A stretch of DNA of 50,444 nucleotides from positions 1 to 50,444 of the forward strand of contig NZ_AUBL01000033.1 of NCBI RefSeq assembly GCF_000429225.1, in the 5' to 3' direction. The position numbers were made by a program, and so were the translations under genes. The notes beneath the pieces were generated by a model. That model was given only the letters and a program-made list of their open reading frames with translations. It was not told where the DNA came from and did not search any database. How positions within the stretch are numbered: position 1 is the stretch's first letter; each line of letters opens with the position of its first letter. This document shows, piece after piece, positions 42,698 through 50,444 of this stretch. This stretch comes from Actinomyces dentalis DSM 19115 (GTDB lineage: Bacteria; Actinomycetota; Actinomycetes; Actinomycetales; Actinomycetaceae).

Positions 42698-44351
42698 CGA
42701 CGACGCGCCCGCGCCCCCGAGCATCCGCGGCGCCTCCTACCAGCGCTTCATAGGCAGGGGCGGCTTCTCCCACGTCTACCTCTTCCGCCAGCGCCAGCTG
42801 GGCCGCGGCGTGGCCGTCAAGGTCCTCGACCGCGAGGTCGACGACCGGGCCCGCCGGCGCTTCGAGGCGGAGACGAGCCTCATGGCCCGCATGTCGCCGC
42901 ACCCCTCGGTCGTCTCCGTCATCGACGCCGGGCGCGCCGAGGACGGGCGCGAGTACATCGTCATGGAGTACTGCCCGCCGCCCGACCTGGGCAGGATCGC
43001 CCGCTCCGAGCCGCTGAGCGTCGAGCAGGCGCTCAAGTACGCCATCCAGGTCGCCGGCGCCGTCGAGACCATCCACCGCGCCGGCTACCTGCACCGGGAC
43101 ATCAAGCCCTCCAACATCCTGCTCACCGAGTACCGCCGCCCCGTCCTGACCGACTTCGGCATCGCCACCCCCATCGAGGCCCAGGACGTGGAGGACGAGT
43201 CCGGCGGGGCCTCCCCGCCCTGGGCCCCGCCCGAGCAGCTGCGCGGCGAGGAGGCCCTGACCCTGGCCGCCGACGTCTACGGCCTGGCCGCGACCGTCTA
43301 CACCATGCTCACCGGCCACGCCCCCCACACCGACCGCGCCCCCGACGGGCGCAACGACCTGCTGTCAATGCTCCAGCGCGCCCAGGCCGGGCGGATCCCG
43401 CCGATCACGCGCCCGGACGCGCCCGAGCAGCTGCGCCGCGTCCTGCGCACCGCCATGGCGCCGCGCCCCGAGAACCGCTTCGCCACCGTCCTCGCCTTCG
43501 CCCGCGAGCTCCAGCAGGTCCAGCGCAGCCTCGGCCAGGCCCCCACCGAGCTCGACGTCATGGCCGAGCAGCCCGACGTCGGCGCCCGGGGGGCGGACGC
43601 CGCCCCGGACGCCACCGTGCTGCGCCCGGTCACGGCGATCGACCCCTACAGCCCCGCCGCGGACTCGGCCGCCGCGGACGCCACCCGCTTCAAGCCCCGC
43701 GTCATCACCCCCCTGCCCGAGGGCCGGGACCGCACCGAGGAGCGCACCGTGCTGCGCGGCGAGCTGGACCGGGTCGACACCGCGCCCGGGCCCCGCTTCG
43801 ACCCCGCGCCGCTCGCGCCGTCCTCCCCGCCCGCGCCCGGGTCCGGCGGGTCCGGATCCGCCGCGCCCGGGTTCGGCGGGCCCCGGACCGGACGGGACCT
43901 GCCCGCGCCGGACGCCGTCGGCGCCCGGCGCCCCACCCGCCGGGGCGTGGCCGTCGCCCTGGCGGCGCTGGTCGTCCTGGCCCTCATCGGCTCGGTCGCC
44001 TGGTGGTCGCTGCTGCGCGACGAGGGCCACTCCACGGTGGTCGACCGCGCCTCCTCGCCCGCCCCCGACGTCGTCGGACCCCGCAACGGCCTCGTCTCCG
44101 ACTCCGGCGTGAAGGACCTGACGCTCACCGCCGCCGACGGGCAGGTGAGGGCCACCTGGACCTACGACGGCGAGGCCGCCGGCTTCCTGTACGCCGTCGT
44201 CGACCCCGGCGCCCAGAAGGTCGTCCAGGAGACGAAGGAGCCCGCGGTCACCGTCCCCGCCCTGCCGGGGCGCACCTGCCTGGAGGTCGTCGTCCGCTTC
44301 GCCGACGGCTCCTCCTCCGACCCCGTCACCGCCTGCACGGACACGCCATGA
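42690..44351 (+). CDS. pkb2: Membrane Ser/Thr protein kinase (PknB type)
   Basis: A protein of 553 residues: glycine loop IGRGGFSHVY (21-30), Lys44 in VAVKVL, HRDIKPSN (D137) and DFG (D155), then a juxtamembrane linker rich in Thr/Pro (ATVLRPVT, DATRFKP), one membrane helix (GVAVALAALVVLALIGSVAWW) and a small extracytoplasmic domain of Fn3 type (LTLTAADGQVRATWTYDGEA...). No PASTA domains, unlike cell-division PknB. The symbol follows the bifidobacterial PFNA cluster naming. Start ATG 42690 lies inside the preceding gene. It probably phosphorylates the FHA partners encoded around it. Confidence 0.93.
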   Translation: MNDDDAPAPPSIRGASYQRFIGRGGFSHVYLFRQRQLGRGVAVKVLDREVDDRARRRFEAETSLMARMSPHPSVVSVIDAGRAEDGREYIVMEYCPPPDLGRIARSEPLSVEQALKYAIQVAGAVETIHRAGYLHRDIKPSNILLTEYRRPVLTDFGIATPIEAQDVEDESGGASPPWAPPEQLRGEEALTLAADVYGLAATVYTMLTGHAPHTDRAPDGRNDLLSMLQRAQAGRIPPITRPDAPEQLRRVLRTAMAPRPENRFATVLAFARELQQVQRSLGQAPTELDVMAEQPDVGARGADAAPDATVLRPVTAIDPYSPAADSAAADATRFKPRVITPLPEGRDRTEERTVLRGELDRVDTAPGPRFDPAPLAPSSPPAPGSGGSGSAAPGFGGPRTGRDLPAPDAVGARRPTRRGVAVALAALVVLALIGSVAWWSLLRDEGHSTVVDRASSPAPDVVGPRNGLVSDSGVKDLTLTAADGQVRATWTYDGEAAGFLYAVVDPGAQKVVQETKEPAVTVPALPGRTCLEVVVRFADGSSSDPVTACTDTP

Positions 44352-45172
44352 GCGCCGACAACGCCGAGAGCACCGAGAACGCCGCGAGCGCCACCGCCAC
44401 CGCCCCCGCCGCCGGGGACGCGCCCGCCGCCGGGGACGCCCCCCTGGTCATTGACTTCTCCGGAGACGTCTTCGAGGTCCGCCCCGGCACGGCCTTCCGG
44501 GTGGGCCGCGAGGGCGACCTCGCCCTGGACGACAACCCCTTCCTGCACCGCCACTTCCTCGTCCTGGAGCACGACGCCGGACTGTGGTGGCTGGCCAATG
44601 CCGGCACCCGCCTGGGGGCCTCGGTCGCCGAGAGCACGGGGGTCTCCTACTCCCTCGTGGCGCCCGGCACCCGCGTCCCCCTCGTCTTCCCCCGGATGAG
44701 CGTCGTCTTCTCCGCGGGCAGGACCACCTACGAGTTGCGGCTGCGGGTCCCCTGCCCCGCCTACGAGCCGACCGTCGATGTGAGCCGCAGCGTCGACTCC
44801 GAGACGACCATCGGCCGGATCACCCTCACCGCCAGCCAGCGCCTGCTCATCCTGGCCATCGCCGAGCCCTGGCTGCGCCGGGCCGGGGCCGGCCCCGTGG
44901 ACCTGCCGCGCAACGTCGACGCCGCCGCCCGCCTGGGGTGGACCCTCACCCGCTTCAACCGCAAGCTCGACAACGTCTGCGACAAGCTCGACGCCGCCGG
45001 CGTCAAGGGGGTGCGCGGGGGCTCTCGCGCTCACGCCTCCTTCCGCCGCATGGTGCTCGTCGACTACGCGCTCGCGGCGCGCCTGGTCACCGCCGAGGAC
45101 CTGCCCCTGCTGGACGGGGCCGCGGCCGCCGGACCCGCCCACTCGACCCGCGCCCCGGAGGAACGCCCATGA
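44348..45172 (+). CDS. FHA domain protein with C-terminal winged-helix-like domain
   Basis: A protein of 274 residues. After an Ala/Thr-rich start, residues 35-130 are FHA-like (FRVGREGDLALDDNPFLHRHFLVLEHD...GTRLGASV). The canonical SxxH is replaced by LHRH and the SNG loop is altered, so phosphopeptide binding is uncertain. The second half (LTASQRLLILAIAEPWLR...WTLTRFNRKLDNVCDKLDAAGVKG) resembles a helix-turn-helix/winged-helix domain. It overlaps both neighbours by four bases, placing it between kinase and secretion motor. It may be a cytoplasmic adaptor or regulator. Confidence 0.8.
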   Translation: MSADNAESTENAASATATAPAAGDAPAAGDAPLVIDFSGDVFEVRPGTAFRVGREGDLALDDNPFLHRHFLVLEHDAGLWWLANAGTRLGASVAESTGVSYSLVAPGTRVPLVFPRMSVVFSAGRTTYELRLRVPCPAYEPTVDVSRSVDSETTIGRITLTASQRLLILAIAEPWLRRAGAGPVDLPRNVDAAARLGWTLTRFNRKLDNVCDKLDAAGVKGVRGGSRAHASFRRMVLVDYALAARLVTAEDLPLLDGAAAAGPAHSTRAPEERP

Positions 45173-48100
45173 AGCTGCGCCTGTCCGTCACCGCCCCCAA
45201 TGGGATGACGAAGAACCTGCGGATCACCGCGGACGCCACCGCCACGGTCGGCGACGTCGCCGCGGGCCTGGCCGGCGCCGGGCCCGTGCGCGCCGCCGAG
45301 CCGGTCGACCCCCGCTCCCGGACCCTGGAGGTGCTCGCCCCCGGCGGCCCGCTCGGCGCCACCCGGCGCACGGGCGCCTCGCTGGGGGGCGGCTCGGGCC
45401 GCCTGCTCGACCCGGACCTGCACCTGAACGAGTCCGGTCTGCGCTCGGGGGCGGTGGTGGGGGTGCGCGCCGTGGCGGCGACGCGGGAGAACAACGCCGA
45501 GGAGGGCGCCGTCGTCCTCGTGCTGAGCGGGCCCCACGCCGGGGAGAGCTACTCCGTCCCGCTGGGGGCCACCGAGATCGGGCGCTCCTCCCAGTGCGGG
45601 ATCAGCCTGTCGCGCGACCCCCTGGTCTCCAAGCACCACCTGCGCCTGACGGTGGGCGCCCAGGTCGAGGTCACCGACCTCAACTCCGCCAACGGCCTGC
45701 TCATCGGCGACGAGCGGGTGACCAAGCAGACCGTCACCTCCGCCGACGTGGTGACGGTGGGCGATTCCACGCTGCGGATCACGCGCCTGGTGGGGGCCTC
45801 CGAGATGCCCGGCGTGACCGACACCACCGACGTCGGCCATATCCGCTCCCCGCGGGTCGTGCCCCGCACGCCCGAGGTCAAGGTGACCCTGCCCGCCGCC
45901 CCCCAGCAGGAGGAGAAGGCCCGCTTCCCGCTCCTGGCCCTGGTCGCCCCGCTGGTCATGGGGGCGTTCATGTACCTCATGACGAGGAACGTCATGAGCA
46001 TCGTCTTCGTGGCCCTGAGCCCCCTGATCATGATCGGCACCTGGGTCGACCAGCGCATCCGCCGGCGCCGGATGCTCAAGCACTCCACCGGGGTCTTCAT
46101 GACCGCGCTCGCCAAGGCGCGCTCGGACATCAAGGCCGCGCACGCCCGCGAGCGCGTGGCCAGGCTCGCCCAGTACCCCTCCACCGAGGAGGTCCTGACC
46201 GACGCCGAGTCCCTGGGCCCGCGCCTGTGGTCGCGCCGCCCCGAGCACCCCGAGTTCCTCCAACTGCGCCTGGGCATCGGCTCGGAGGTGCCGCGCACCG
46301 AGGTGGAGGGCATGGATGACGCCACCGCCCTGCCGGTCCACCAGGAGATGATCCAGGAGGTCCGGGCCGTCAACGACCGGATCGTCTCGGTGCCGGTCGT
46401 GGCCAATCTGCGCGAGGACGGCTCCCTGGGCGTGGCGGGGCGCCGCGACCGGCTCGACGGCGTGTCGCGGGCCCTGGTCGCCCAGCTCATCGCGCTGCAC
46501 TCGCCGGCCGAGCTGGCGCTGGTGTGCCTGACCGACCGGGGCGGGCGCGATCGGTGGTCCTGGCTGGAGTGGATCCCGCACACCGCCTCCCCGCACTCGC
46601 CCATCGGCCCCATGCAGCTGGCCTGCGACACCCGCACCGGGACCCTGCTGGTCGCCCGCCTGGAGGAGCTCATCGCCCAGCGGGGCCGCGACGGGGCGCC
46701 GGGGCTGCGGGGCCCGGCCGAGCACGAGGGCGACGACGAGGGCGACGAGCCCACGGTGCCGGCCGTCGTCGTCCTCGTCGACGGCACCGGGGCGGACCGG
46801 GCGCGGCTGACCCGCATCGTCGAGCAGGGGCCGGACGTGGGCGTGCACGTCATCTGGGTCGCCGATCACGTCGAGTCCCTGCCCGCGGCCTGCCGCACCT
46901 TCGTCGAGGTCGGCGAGAGCGCCTGCCGCGTCGGGTTCGTGCGCCGCTCGATGACCAGTGACATCGTCGTCGTCGAGACTCTCGAGGCGCAGCGCGCCGC
47001 GGGCCTCGGGCGGCTCCTGGCCCCCGTCGTCGACGCCGGCGTCCCGGTCGACGACGAGTCCGACCTGCCCGGCTCCATCTCCTACATCGGGCTGACCGGG
47101 GCCGAGCTCGCCGACGACCCCGACGCCCAGGTCGTGCGGTGGAGGGCGAGCCACTCGGTCATTGACCGGGCCGCCGTCGCCCCCCTCAAGCGGCCGGTGA
47201 GCCTGGCGGCCCTGGTCGGCCAGGGGGCGGAGGGGCCCCTGGCCCTGGACCTGCGGGTCCACGGCCCGCACGCCCTGGTGGGCGGGACCACGGGCGCCGG
47301 CAAGTCCGAGTTCCTCCAGTCCTGGGTCCTGGGCATGGCCCAGGCGCTGTCGCCCGACCGCGTCACCTTCCTCTTCGTCGACTACAAGGGCGGGTCGGCC
47401 TTCGCCCGGTGCACGGATCTGCCGCATTCGGTGGGGATCGTCACCGACCTGTCCCCGGCCATGGTGCGCCGGGCGCTGACCTCGCTGCGGGCCGAGCTGC
47501 GCCACCGCGAGCACCTGCTCAACGACAAGGGCGCCAAGGACCTGGTCACCCTGGAGAAGAAGGGCGACCCGCAGTGCCCGCCGAGCCTGGTCATCGTCGT
47601 CGACGAGTTCGCCGCCCTGGTCAGCGAGGTCCCCGAGTTCGTCGACGGCGTCGTCGACGTCGCCCAGCGCGGGCGCTCCCTGGGCCTGCACCTCATCCTG
47701 GCCACCCAGCGCCCGGCGGGCGTCATCAAGGACAATCTGCGCGCCAACACGAACCTGCGCGTGGCCCTGCGCATGGCTGACGAGACCGACTCCCAGGACG
47801 TCCTGGGCGAGAAGACCGCCGCCCACTTCCCGCCGGAGATCCCCGGCCGCGCCGCCGCCAAGACCGGTCCCGGGCGCATCACCCAGTTCCAGTCCGCCTA
47901 CCCCGGGGCGCGCACCTCGGCGCAGACCTCCGCCGCGCAGGTGGCGGTGGAGGAGATGACCTTCGGGCTGCCCCGCCCCTGGCAGGTCCCGCGCCGCGAG
48001 GTCGACACGGGCAATGTCAGGCAGGACATCGACCGCGTCGTCGACACCATGGCCCGGGCGGCCGAGCTCGCCGGCATCCAGGAGCCGCGCAAGCCGTGGC

Positions 48101-49644
48101 TGCCCGAGCTCGCGGCCTGCTACGACCTCAACCACCTCACTCAGAAGCGCGACACCGACATCGTCCTGGGGATCGTCGACGACCCGGACAACCAGGACCA
48201 GCACCCCGAGTACTTCCACCCCGACGACAAGGGCAATATCGTCTTCTACGGCGCCTCCGGCTCGGGCAAGTCCACCGCCCTGCGCTCGCTGGCCATCGCC
48301 GCCGCGATCACGCCCGAGTCCGGCCCGGTGGACGTCTACGCCATCGACGCCGGCGGCGGCTCCCTGGGCATGCTCGAGGCCCTGCCGCACGTGGGGGCCG
48401 TCATCGACTCCGACGACGTCGAGCGCGTCCAGCGGCTCCTGACCCGGCTCGCGCGGATCGTCGACGAGCGCTCCGAGCGCTACTCGGCGGCCCGCGCGGG
48501 CACGCTCACCGAGTACCGGCAGATCAGCGACGGCGCGCAGGAGCCGCGCATCCTCCTGCTGGTCGACGGCATCGGGGCCTGGCGCGAGGCCTGCGAGCGC
48601 AGCTCCGACGGCCAGGACCTCCTGGACGTCTTCACCCGCCTGCTGGTGGACGGCCGCGCCGTGGGCGTGCACGTGGCCGCCTCCGCGGAGCGGCCCCAGT
48701 CCGTGCCCTCGTCCATGACCAGCTCCTTCCTGCACAAGGTGGTGCTGCGTCAGAGCGACGAGGAGGGCTACCTGTACTTCGGGCTGCCCAAGGACGTTCT
48801 GAGCCCGACGAGCCCGCCGGGCCGGTGCATGCAGGTGGGCAGCGGCCAGGAGCTCCAGCTGGCGGTCTTCGGCGGCGACGGCAACGTCCTGGCCCAGGCG
48901 CGCAAGATCGAGGAGTTCGCGCACTACCTGGAGGCGAACGGGCGCCGTCGCCCCGAGCCGGTGGGCTTCCTGCCGGCCGAACTGTCCCCCCGGGACCTGG
49001 CCCGCACCGTGGACGGCCTGCCGGTCATCGGCATGGGCGCGGAGTCGCTCGGCCCGGTGGGCTTCGAGCCGACCGGGACGCTGCTGGTGGCCGGTCCGCC
49101 CCAGTCGGGGACCACCAACGCGCTGCGCTGGATCGCCACGTCCATCAAGGAGTGGGACGGCGGGGTGGTCCTGGTGCGCATCGCCCCGCGCCGCAGCCCG
49201 CTGGACGGGGTCCAGGACCTGTGGGAGAGCACGGCCTCCACCGAGGAGGGGATCCGCGAGATCCTGGACCTGCTGGACCCGAGCCTGGTCGTGCCGGCGG
49301 AGCCGGGGCGCCCCACGATCGCCCTGTTCATCGAGGGGTGCCAGGACATCATCCAGACGCCCCTGGAGACCCCCGTGACCGACGCCGTCAGCAAGATCAA
49401 GCGCAACGGCCATCTCGTGGTCGCCGAGGGCGACATCTCGGCCTGGAACTCCATGTGGTCGCTGCCCGCGGAGATGCGCGCCGCGCGCACGGGCCTGCTG
49501 CTCCAGCCCGACTCCTCCGACGGCTCCATGATCCTGCGCACGGACACGCCGCGGGTGCGCCAGGGGGAGATGCCGATCGGCCGAGGCTTCTGGATCCACG
49601 CCTCGAAGGCCACGAAGGTGCAGGTGCCGTTCATGGACACCTGA
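45169..49644 (+). CDS. EssC/EccC-type FtsK/SpoIIIE ATPase of a type VII secretion system, with N-terminal FHA domain
   Basis: A protein of 1491 residues with GGAGGAA before the ATG. Residues 1-105 are a small beta-rich domain, possibly a degenerate FHA or ubiquitin-like fold. Residues 120-205 are an FHA domain (EIGRSSQCGISLSRD...VSKHHL...NSANG). Two membrane helices (about 251-290) follow, then three FtsK-like domains. Domain 1 is intact (GTTGAGKS 706-713; VVDEF 811-814). Domain 2 has GASGSGKS (1028-1035) but VDGIG instead of an acidic Walker B pair. Domain 3 has GPPQSGTT (1309-1316), with Thr in place of Lys. FHA at the N-terminus is the layout of firmicute EssC, not mycobacterial EccC. It would drive export of WXG100 substrates such as the next gene. 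Confidence 0.93.
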   Translation: MKLRLSVTAPNGMTKNLRITADATATVGDVAAGLAGAGPVRAAEPVDPRSRTLEVLAPGGPLGATRRTGASLGGGSGRLLDPDLHLNESGLRSGAVVGVRAVAATRENNAEEGAVVLVLSGPHAGESYSVPLGATEIGRSSQCGISLSRDPLVSKHHLRLTVGAQVEVTDLNSANGLLIGDERVTKQTVTSADVVTVGDSTLRITRLVGASEMPGVTDTTDVGHIRSPRVVPRTPEVKVTLPAAPQQEEKARFPLLALVAPLVMGAFMYLMTRNVMSIVFVALSPLIMIGTWVDQRIRRRRMLKHSTGVFMTALAKARSDIKAAHARERVARLAQYPSTEEVLTDAESLGPRLWSRRPEHPEFLQLRLGIGSEVPRTEVEGMDDATALPVHQEMIQEVRAVNDRIVSVPVVANLREDGSLGVAGRRDRLDGVSRALVAQLIALHSPAELALVCLTDRGGRDRWSWLEWIPHTASPHSPIGPMQLACDTRTGTLLVARLEELIAQRGRDGAPGLRGPAEHEGDDEGDEPTVPAVVVLVDGTGADRARLTRIVEQGPDVGVHVIWVADHVESLPAACRTFVEVGESACRVGFVRRSMTSDIVVVETLEAQRAAGLGRLLAPVVDAGVPVDDESDLPGSISYIGLTGAELADDPDAQVVRWRASHSVIDRAAVAPLKRPVSLAALVGQGAEGPLALDLRVHGPHALVGGTTGAGKSEFLQSWVLGMAQALSPDRVTFLFVDYKGGSAFARCTDLPHSVGIVTDLSPAMVRRALTSLRAELRHREHLLNDKGAKDLVTLEKKGDPQCPPSLVIVVDEFAALVSEVPEFVDGVVDVAQRGRSLGLHLILATQRPAGVIKDNLRANTNLRVALRMADETDSQDVLGEKTAAHFPPEIPGRAAAKTGPGRITQFQSAYPGARTSAQTSAAQVAVEEMTFGLPRPWQVPRREVDTGNVRQDIDRVVDTMARAAELAGIQEPRKPWLPELAACYDLNHLTQKRDTDIVLGIVDDPDNQDQHPEYFHPDDKGNIVFYGASGSGKSTALRSLAIAAAITPESGPVDVYAIDAGGGSLGMLEALPHVGAVIDSDDVERVQRLLTRLARIVDERSERYSAARAGTLTEYRQISDGAQEPRILLLVDGIGAWREACERSSDGQDLLDVFTRLLVDGRAVGVHVAASAERPQSVPSSMTSSFLHKVVLRQSDEEGYLYFGLPKDVLSPTSPPGRCMQVGSGQELQLAVFGGDGNVLAQARKIEEFAHYLEANGRRRPEPVGFLPAELSPRDLARTVDGLPVIGMGAESLGPVGFEPTGTLLVAGPPQSGTTNALRWIATSIKEWDGGVVLVRIAPRRSPLDGVQDLWESTASTEEGIREILDLLDPSLVVPAEPGRPTIALFIEGCQDIIQTPLETPVTDAVSKIKRNGHLVVAEGDISAWNSMWSLPAEMRAARTGLLLQPDSSDGSMILRTDTPRVRQGEMPIGRGFWIHASKATKVQVPFMDT

Positions 49645-49734
49645 CCGCCCCGCCGGCCCCGCGGCGCGCCCGCATCCGGCCCGCCCGGCCGGCCCGCCGC
49701 CCGCGCCCGGCCCGCCCGCGGGGGTTGATCCCCA

Positions 49735-49771
49735 TCGACTTCCCGCGGACCCGCCCCCTACCGTGGGGGCG
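49735..49771 (+). promoter_or_regulatory. Candidate promoter with dyad upstream of the WXG100-like gene
   Basis: In the 171-base gap, CGCCCCC (49752-49758) and GGGGGCG (49765-49771) form a perfect stem around TACCGT. TACCGT could be a -10 with TCGACT (49735-49740) 18 bases upstream. Separate, stronger expression of the small secreted protein would make sense, as such substrates are usually needed in excess over the motor. The same dyad could act as an operator. Confidence 0.35.
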
Positions 49772-49815
49772 ACCCGCAACCCCACCCGCTCACGACCACT
49801 CCAGGAGGTGCCACG

Positions 49816-50444
49816 ATGTCGGAGCTGAGTCTCCTGCTCATCCACGACGACTACGTCCAGGCCATCGCCTCGCTCAAGCGCATCGAGTCCGGCCTCGACT
49901 CCATGACCAACACGAAGGACTCCGTGGCCGACGCCGTCGGGCACTCCGGCCTGGCGGGCGCCTACCGGGACTTCAACGGGGACTGGCGCGCCAAGCGCCG
50001 CAAGCTGACCGAGGCGGTTCAGAAGCTGCGCCAGAACTTCGAGGCCAGCAAGGACACCTTCGACCGGATCGACAAAGAGATCGCCGACGCCTACAACGAG
50101 AGTCACAAGGGCGATCAGGGCGGCGGCCAGGACGGCGGCGGCGGTCAGGGCGGCCAGAGCCCGAGCCCCGCCCCCGCCGCTCCCGGTGGAGGCGGGGGCG
50201 GGGGCGGCGGAGGCGGCCTTGAGGACCCCCGGACCCCCGGCTACACCGCCCCCAGCCAGCTGACGAACCCGGGCTCCGGGGCCGCCCTGGACGACACCAC
50301 CACCGGCCCGGCCAAGGATCCCTCCCAGGTCACCGGCAAGGGCGGGAACGCCGCCCTGGACGACACCACCACCGATCCGACGAAGGATCCCTCCCAGGTC
50401 ACCGGCAAGGGCGGGAACGCCGCCCTGGACGACACCACCACCGA
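49816..50444 (+). CDS. WXG100-like secreted protein with tandem-repeat tail (3' truncated by window edge)
   Basis: At least 209 residues are visible, starting ATG 49816 with AGGAGG 9 bases upstream. The first 97 residues are two helices (LLLIHDDYVQAIASLKRIES and WRAKRRKLTEAVQKLRQNFE) joined by a turn region (GHSGLAGAYRDFNGDW), the WXG100/ESAT-6 layout, though the turn reads DWRAK, not WxG. Gln/Gly-rich and poly-Gly linkers follow, then 23-residue repeats (GGNAALDDTTT, DPTKDPSQVTGK) continuing past the window end. A clear YxxxD/E export signal is not seen. It is directly behind the secretion ATPase and is the probable substrate. The long tail is unusual for this family. Confidence 0.8.
   Translation, partial: MSELSLLLIHDDYVQAIASLKRIESGLDSMTNTKDSVADAVGHSGLAGAYRDFNGDWRAKRRKLTEAVQKLRQNFEASKDTFDRIDKEIADAYNESHKGDQGGGQDGGGGQGGQSPSPAPAAPGGGGGGGGGGGLEDPRTPGYTAPSQLTNPGSGAALDDTTTGPAKDPSQVTGKGGNAALDDTTTDPTKDPSQVTGKGGNAALDDTTT
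50281..50444 (+). repeat. 69-base tandem repeat in the WXG100-like gene
   Basis: Units begin at 50281, 50350 and 50419 (GCCGCCCTGGACGACACC each time) and run off the window. They keep the frame (23 codons) and are nearly identical at DNA level, indicating recent expansion or contraction. Each unit offers a TTT cluster before D/G-P, possibly for modification. Confidence 0.85.

Noticed and set aside
50281-50444. Regular repeats as a CRISPR array
   Set aside because: The 69-base units are adjacent with no unique spacers and keep an open reading frame; they are protein-coding tandem repeats.

Overview
The window is very GC-rich, uses GTG starts and tightly overlapping ATGA junctions, and carries NarL-type two-component systems, MacB-like ABC cassettes and a long envelope cluster (giant Ig/Fn3 protein, MoxR, DUF58, transglutaminase-fold protein, RDD-FHA, PP2C, FHA, Ser/Thr kinase). 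That combination points to an actinomycete, most likely of the Actinomyces/Bifidobacterium side of Actinomycetota. This is an inference from gene content; there is no rRNA or tRNA gene here to test it.

Left part (1-18.1 kb): a family of MacB-type peptide/lipid ABC exporters is present three times. Copy 1 (1-3092) is cut by the window start. Copy 2 (5437-7923, reverse strand) is a permease that has lost its ATPase: the promoter, leader and about 20 codons survive. Copy 3 (14562-18061) is complete. Between copies 2 and 3 lie a lower-GC insert with a polyprenol/dolichol-kinase-like enzyme and a cation-efflux-like membrane protein (9062-10486), bounded by a short direct repeat, and a reverse-strand operon fic - histidine kinase - response regulator (14352-10686). 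A DUF418 membrane protein (4022-5143) sits between copies 1 and 2 and has a perfect 26-bp palindrome upstream. The promoters of copies 2 and 3 share one architecture: two CTTtgGTCGTA-like half-sites 30-31 bp apart, the proximal one about 35 bp before a TAnnnT -10 box. The same module occurs at 22925-22996 with no gene behind it.

Middle (18.1-26.2 kb): a mosaic accessory region. Behind exporter copy 3 come a possible small Arg/Ser/Pro-rich protein overlapping a 667-residue alpha/beta-hydrolase, a low-GC acyltransferase with LuxI/FeeM-like features, and a small protein coupled to a secreted subtilase. After a repeat-rich gap comes a second, divergent NarL-type two-component system (23721-25856). 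Immediately behind its kinase is a 60-residue secreted peptide precursor ending in a 15-residue Cys-loop segment (SPCFNYGGLLIGVCW), a candidate pheromone or bacteriocin.

Right part (26.3-50.4 kb): an AI-2E-family transporter, then a long co-directional cluster. Its first part matches the PFNA-type cluster described in bifidobacteria (kinase, Fn3 protein, AAA ATPase, DUF58, transglutaminase, PP2C). Here it continues without a break into an FHA-winged-helix protein, an EssC/EccC-like type VII secretion ATPase with an N-terminal FHA domain, and a WXG100-like protein with a 23-residue tandem-repeat tail that runs off the window. Genes overlap or abut, so phosphorylation signalling, envelope proteins and secretion motor appear to be built as one operon.

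Repeats: two intergenic repeat families, each with one copy near 3.8-5.4 kb and one near 23.3-23.7 kb, link the two accessory zones. One is a long hairpin around GTGCACTTCGC; the other is a nested inverted repeat of about 145 bp.
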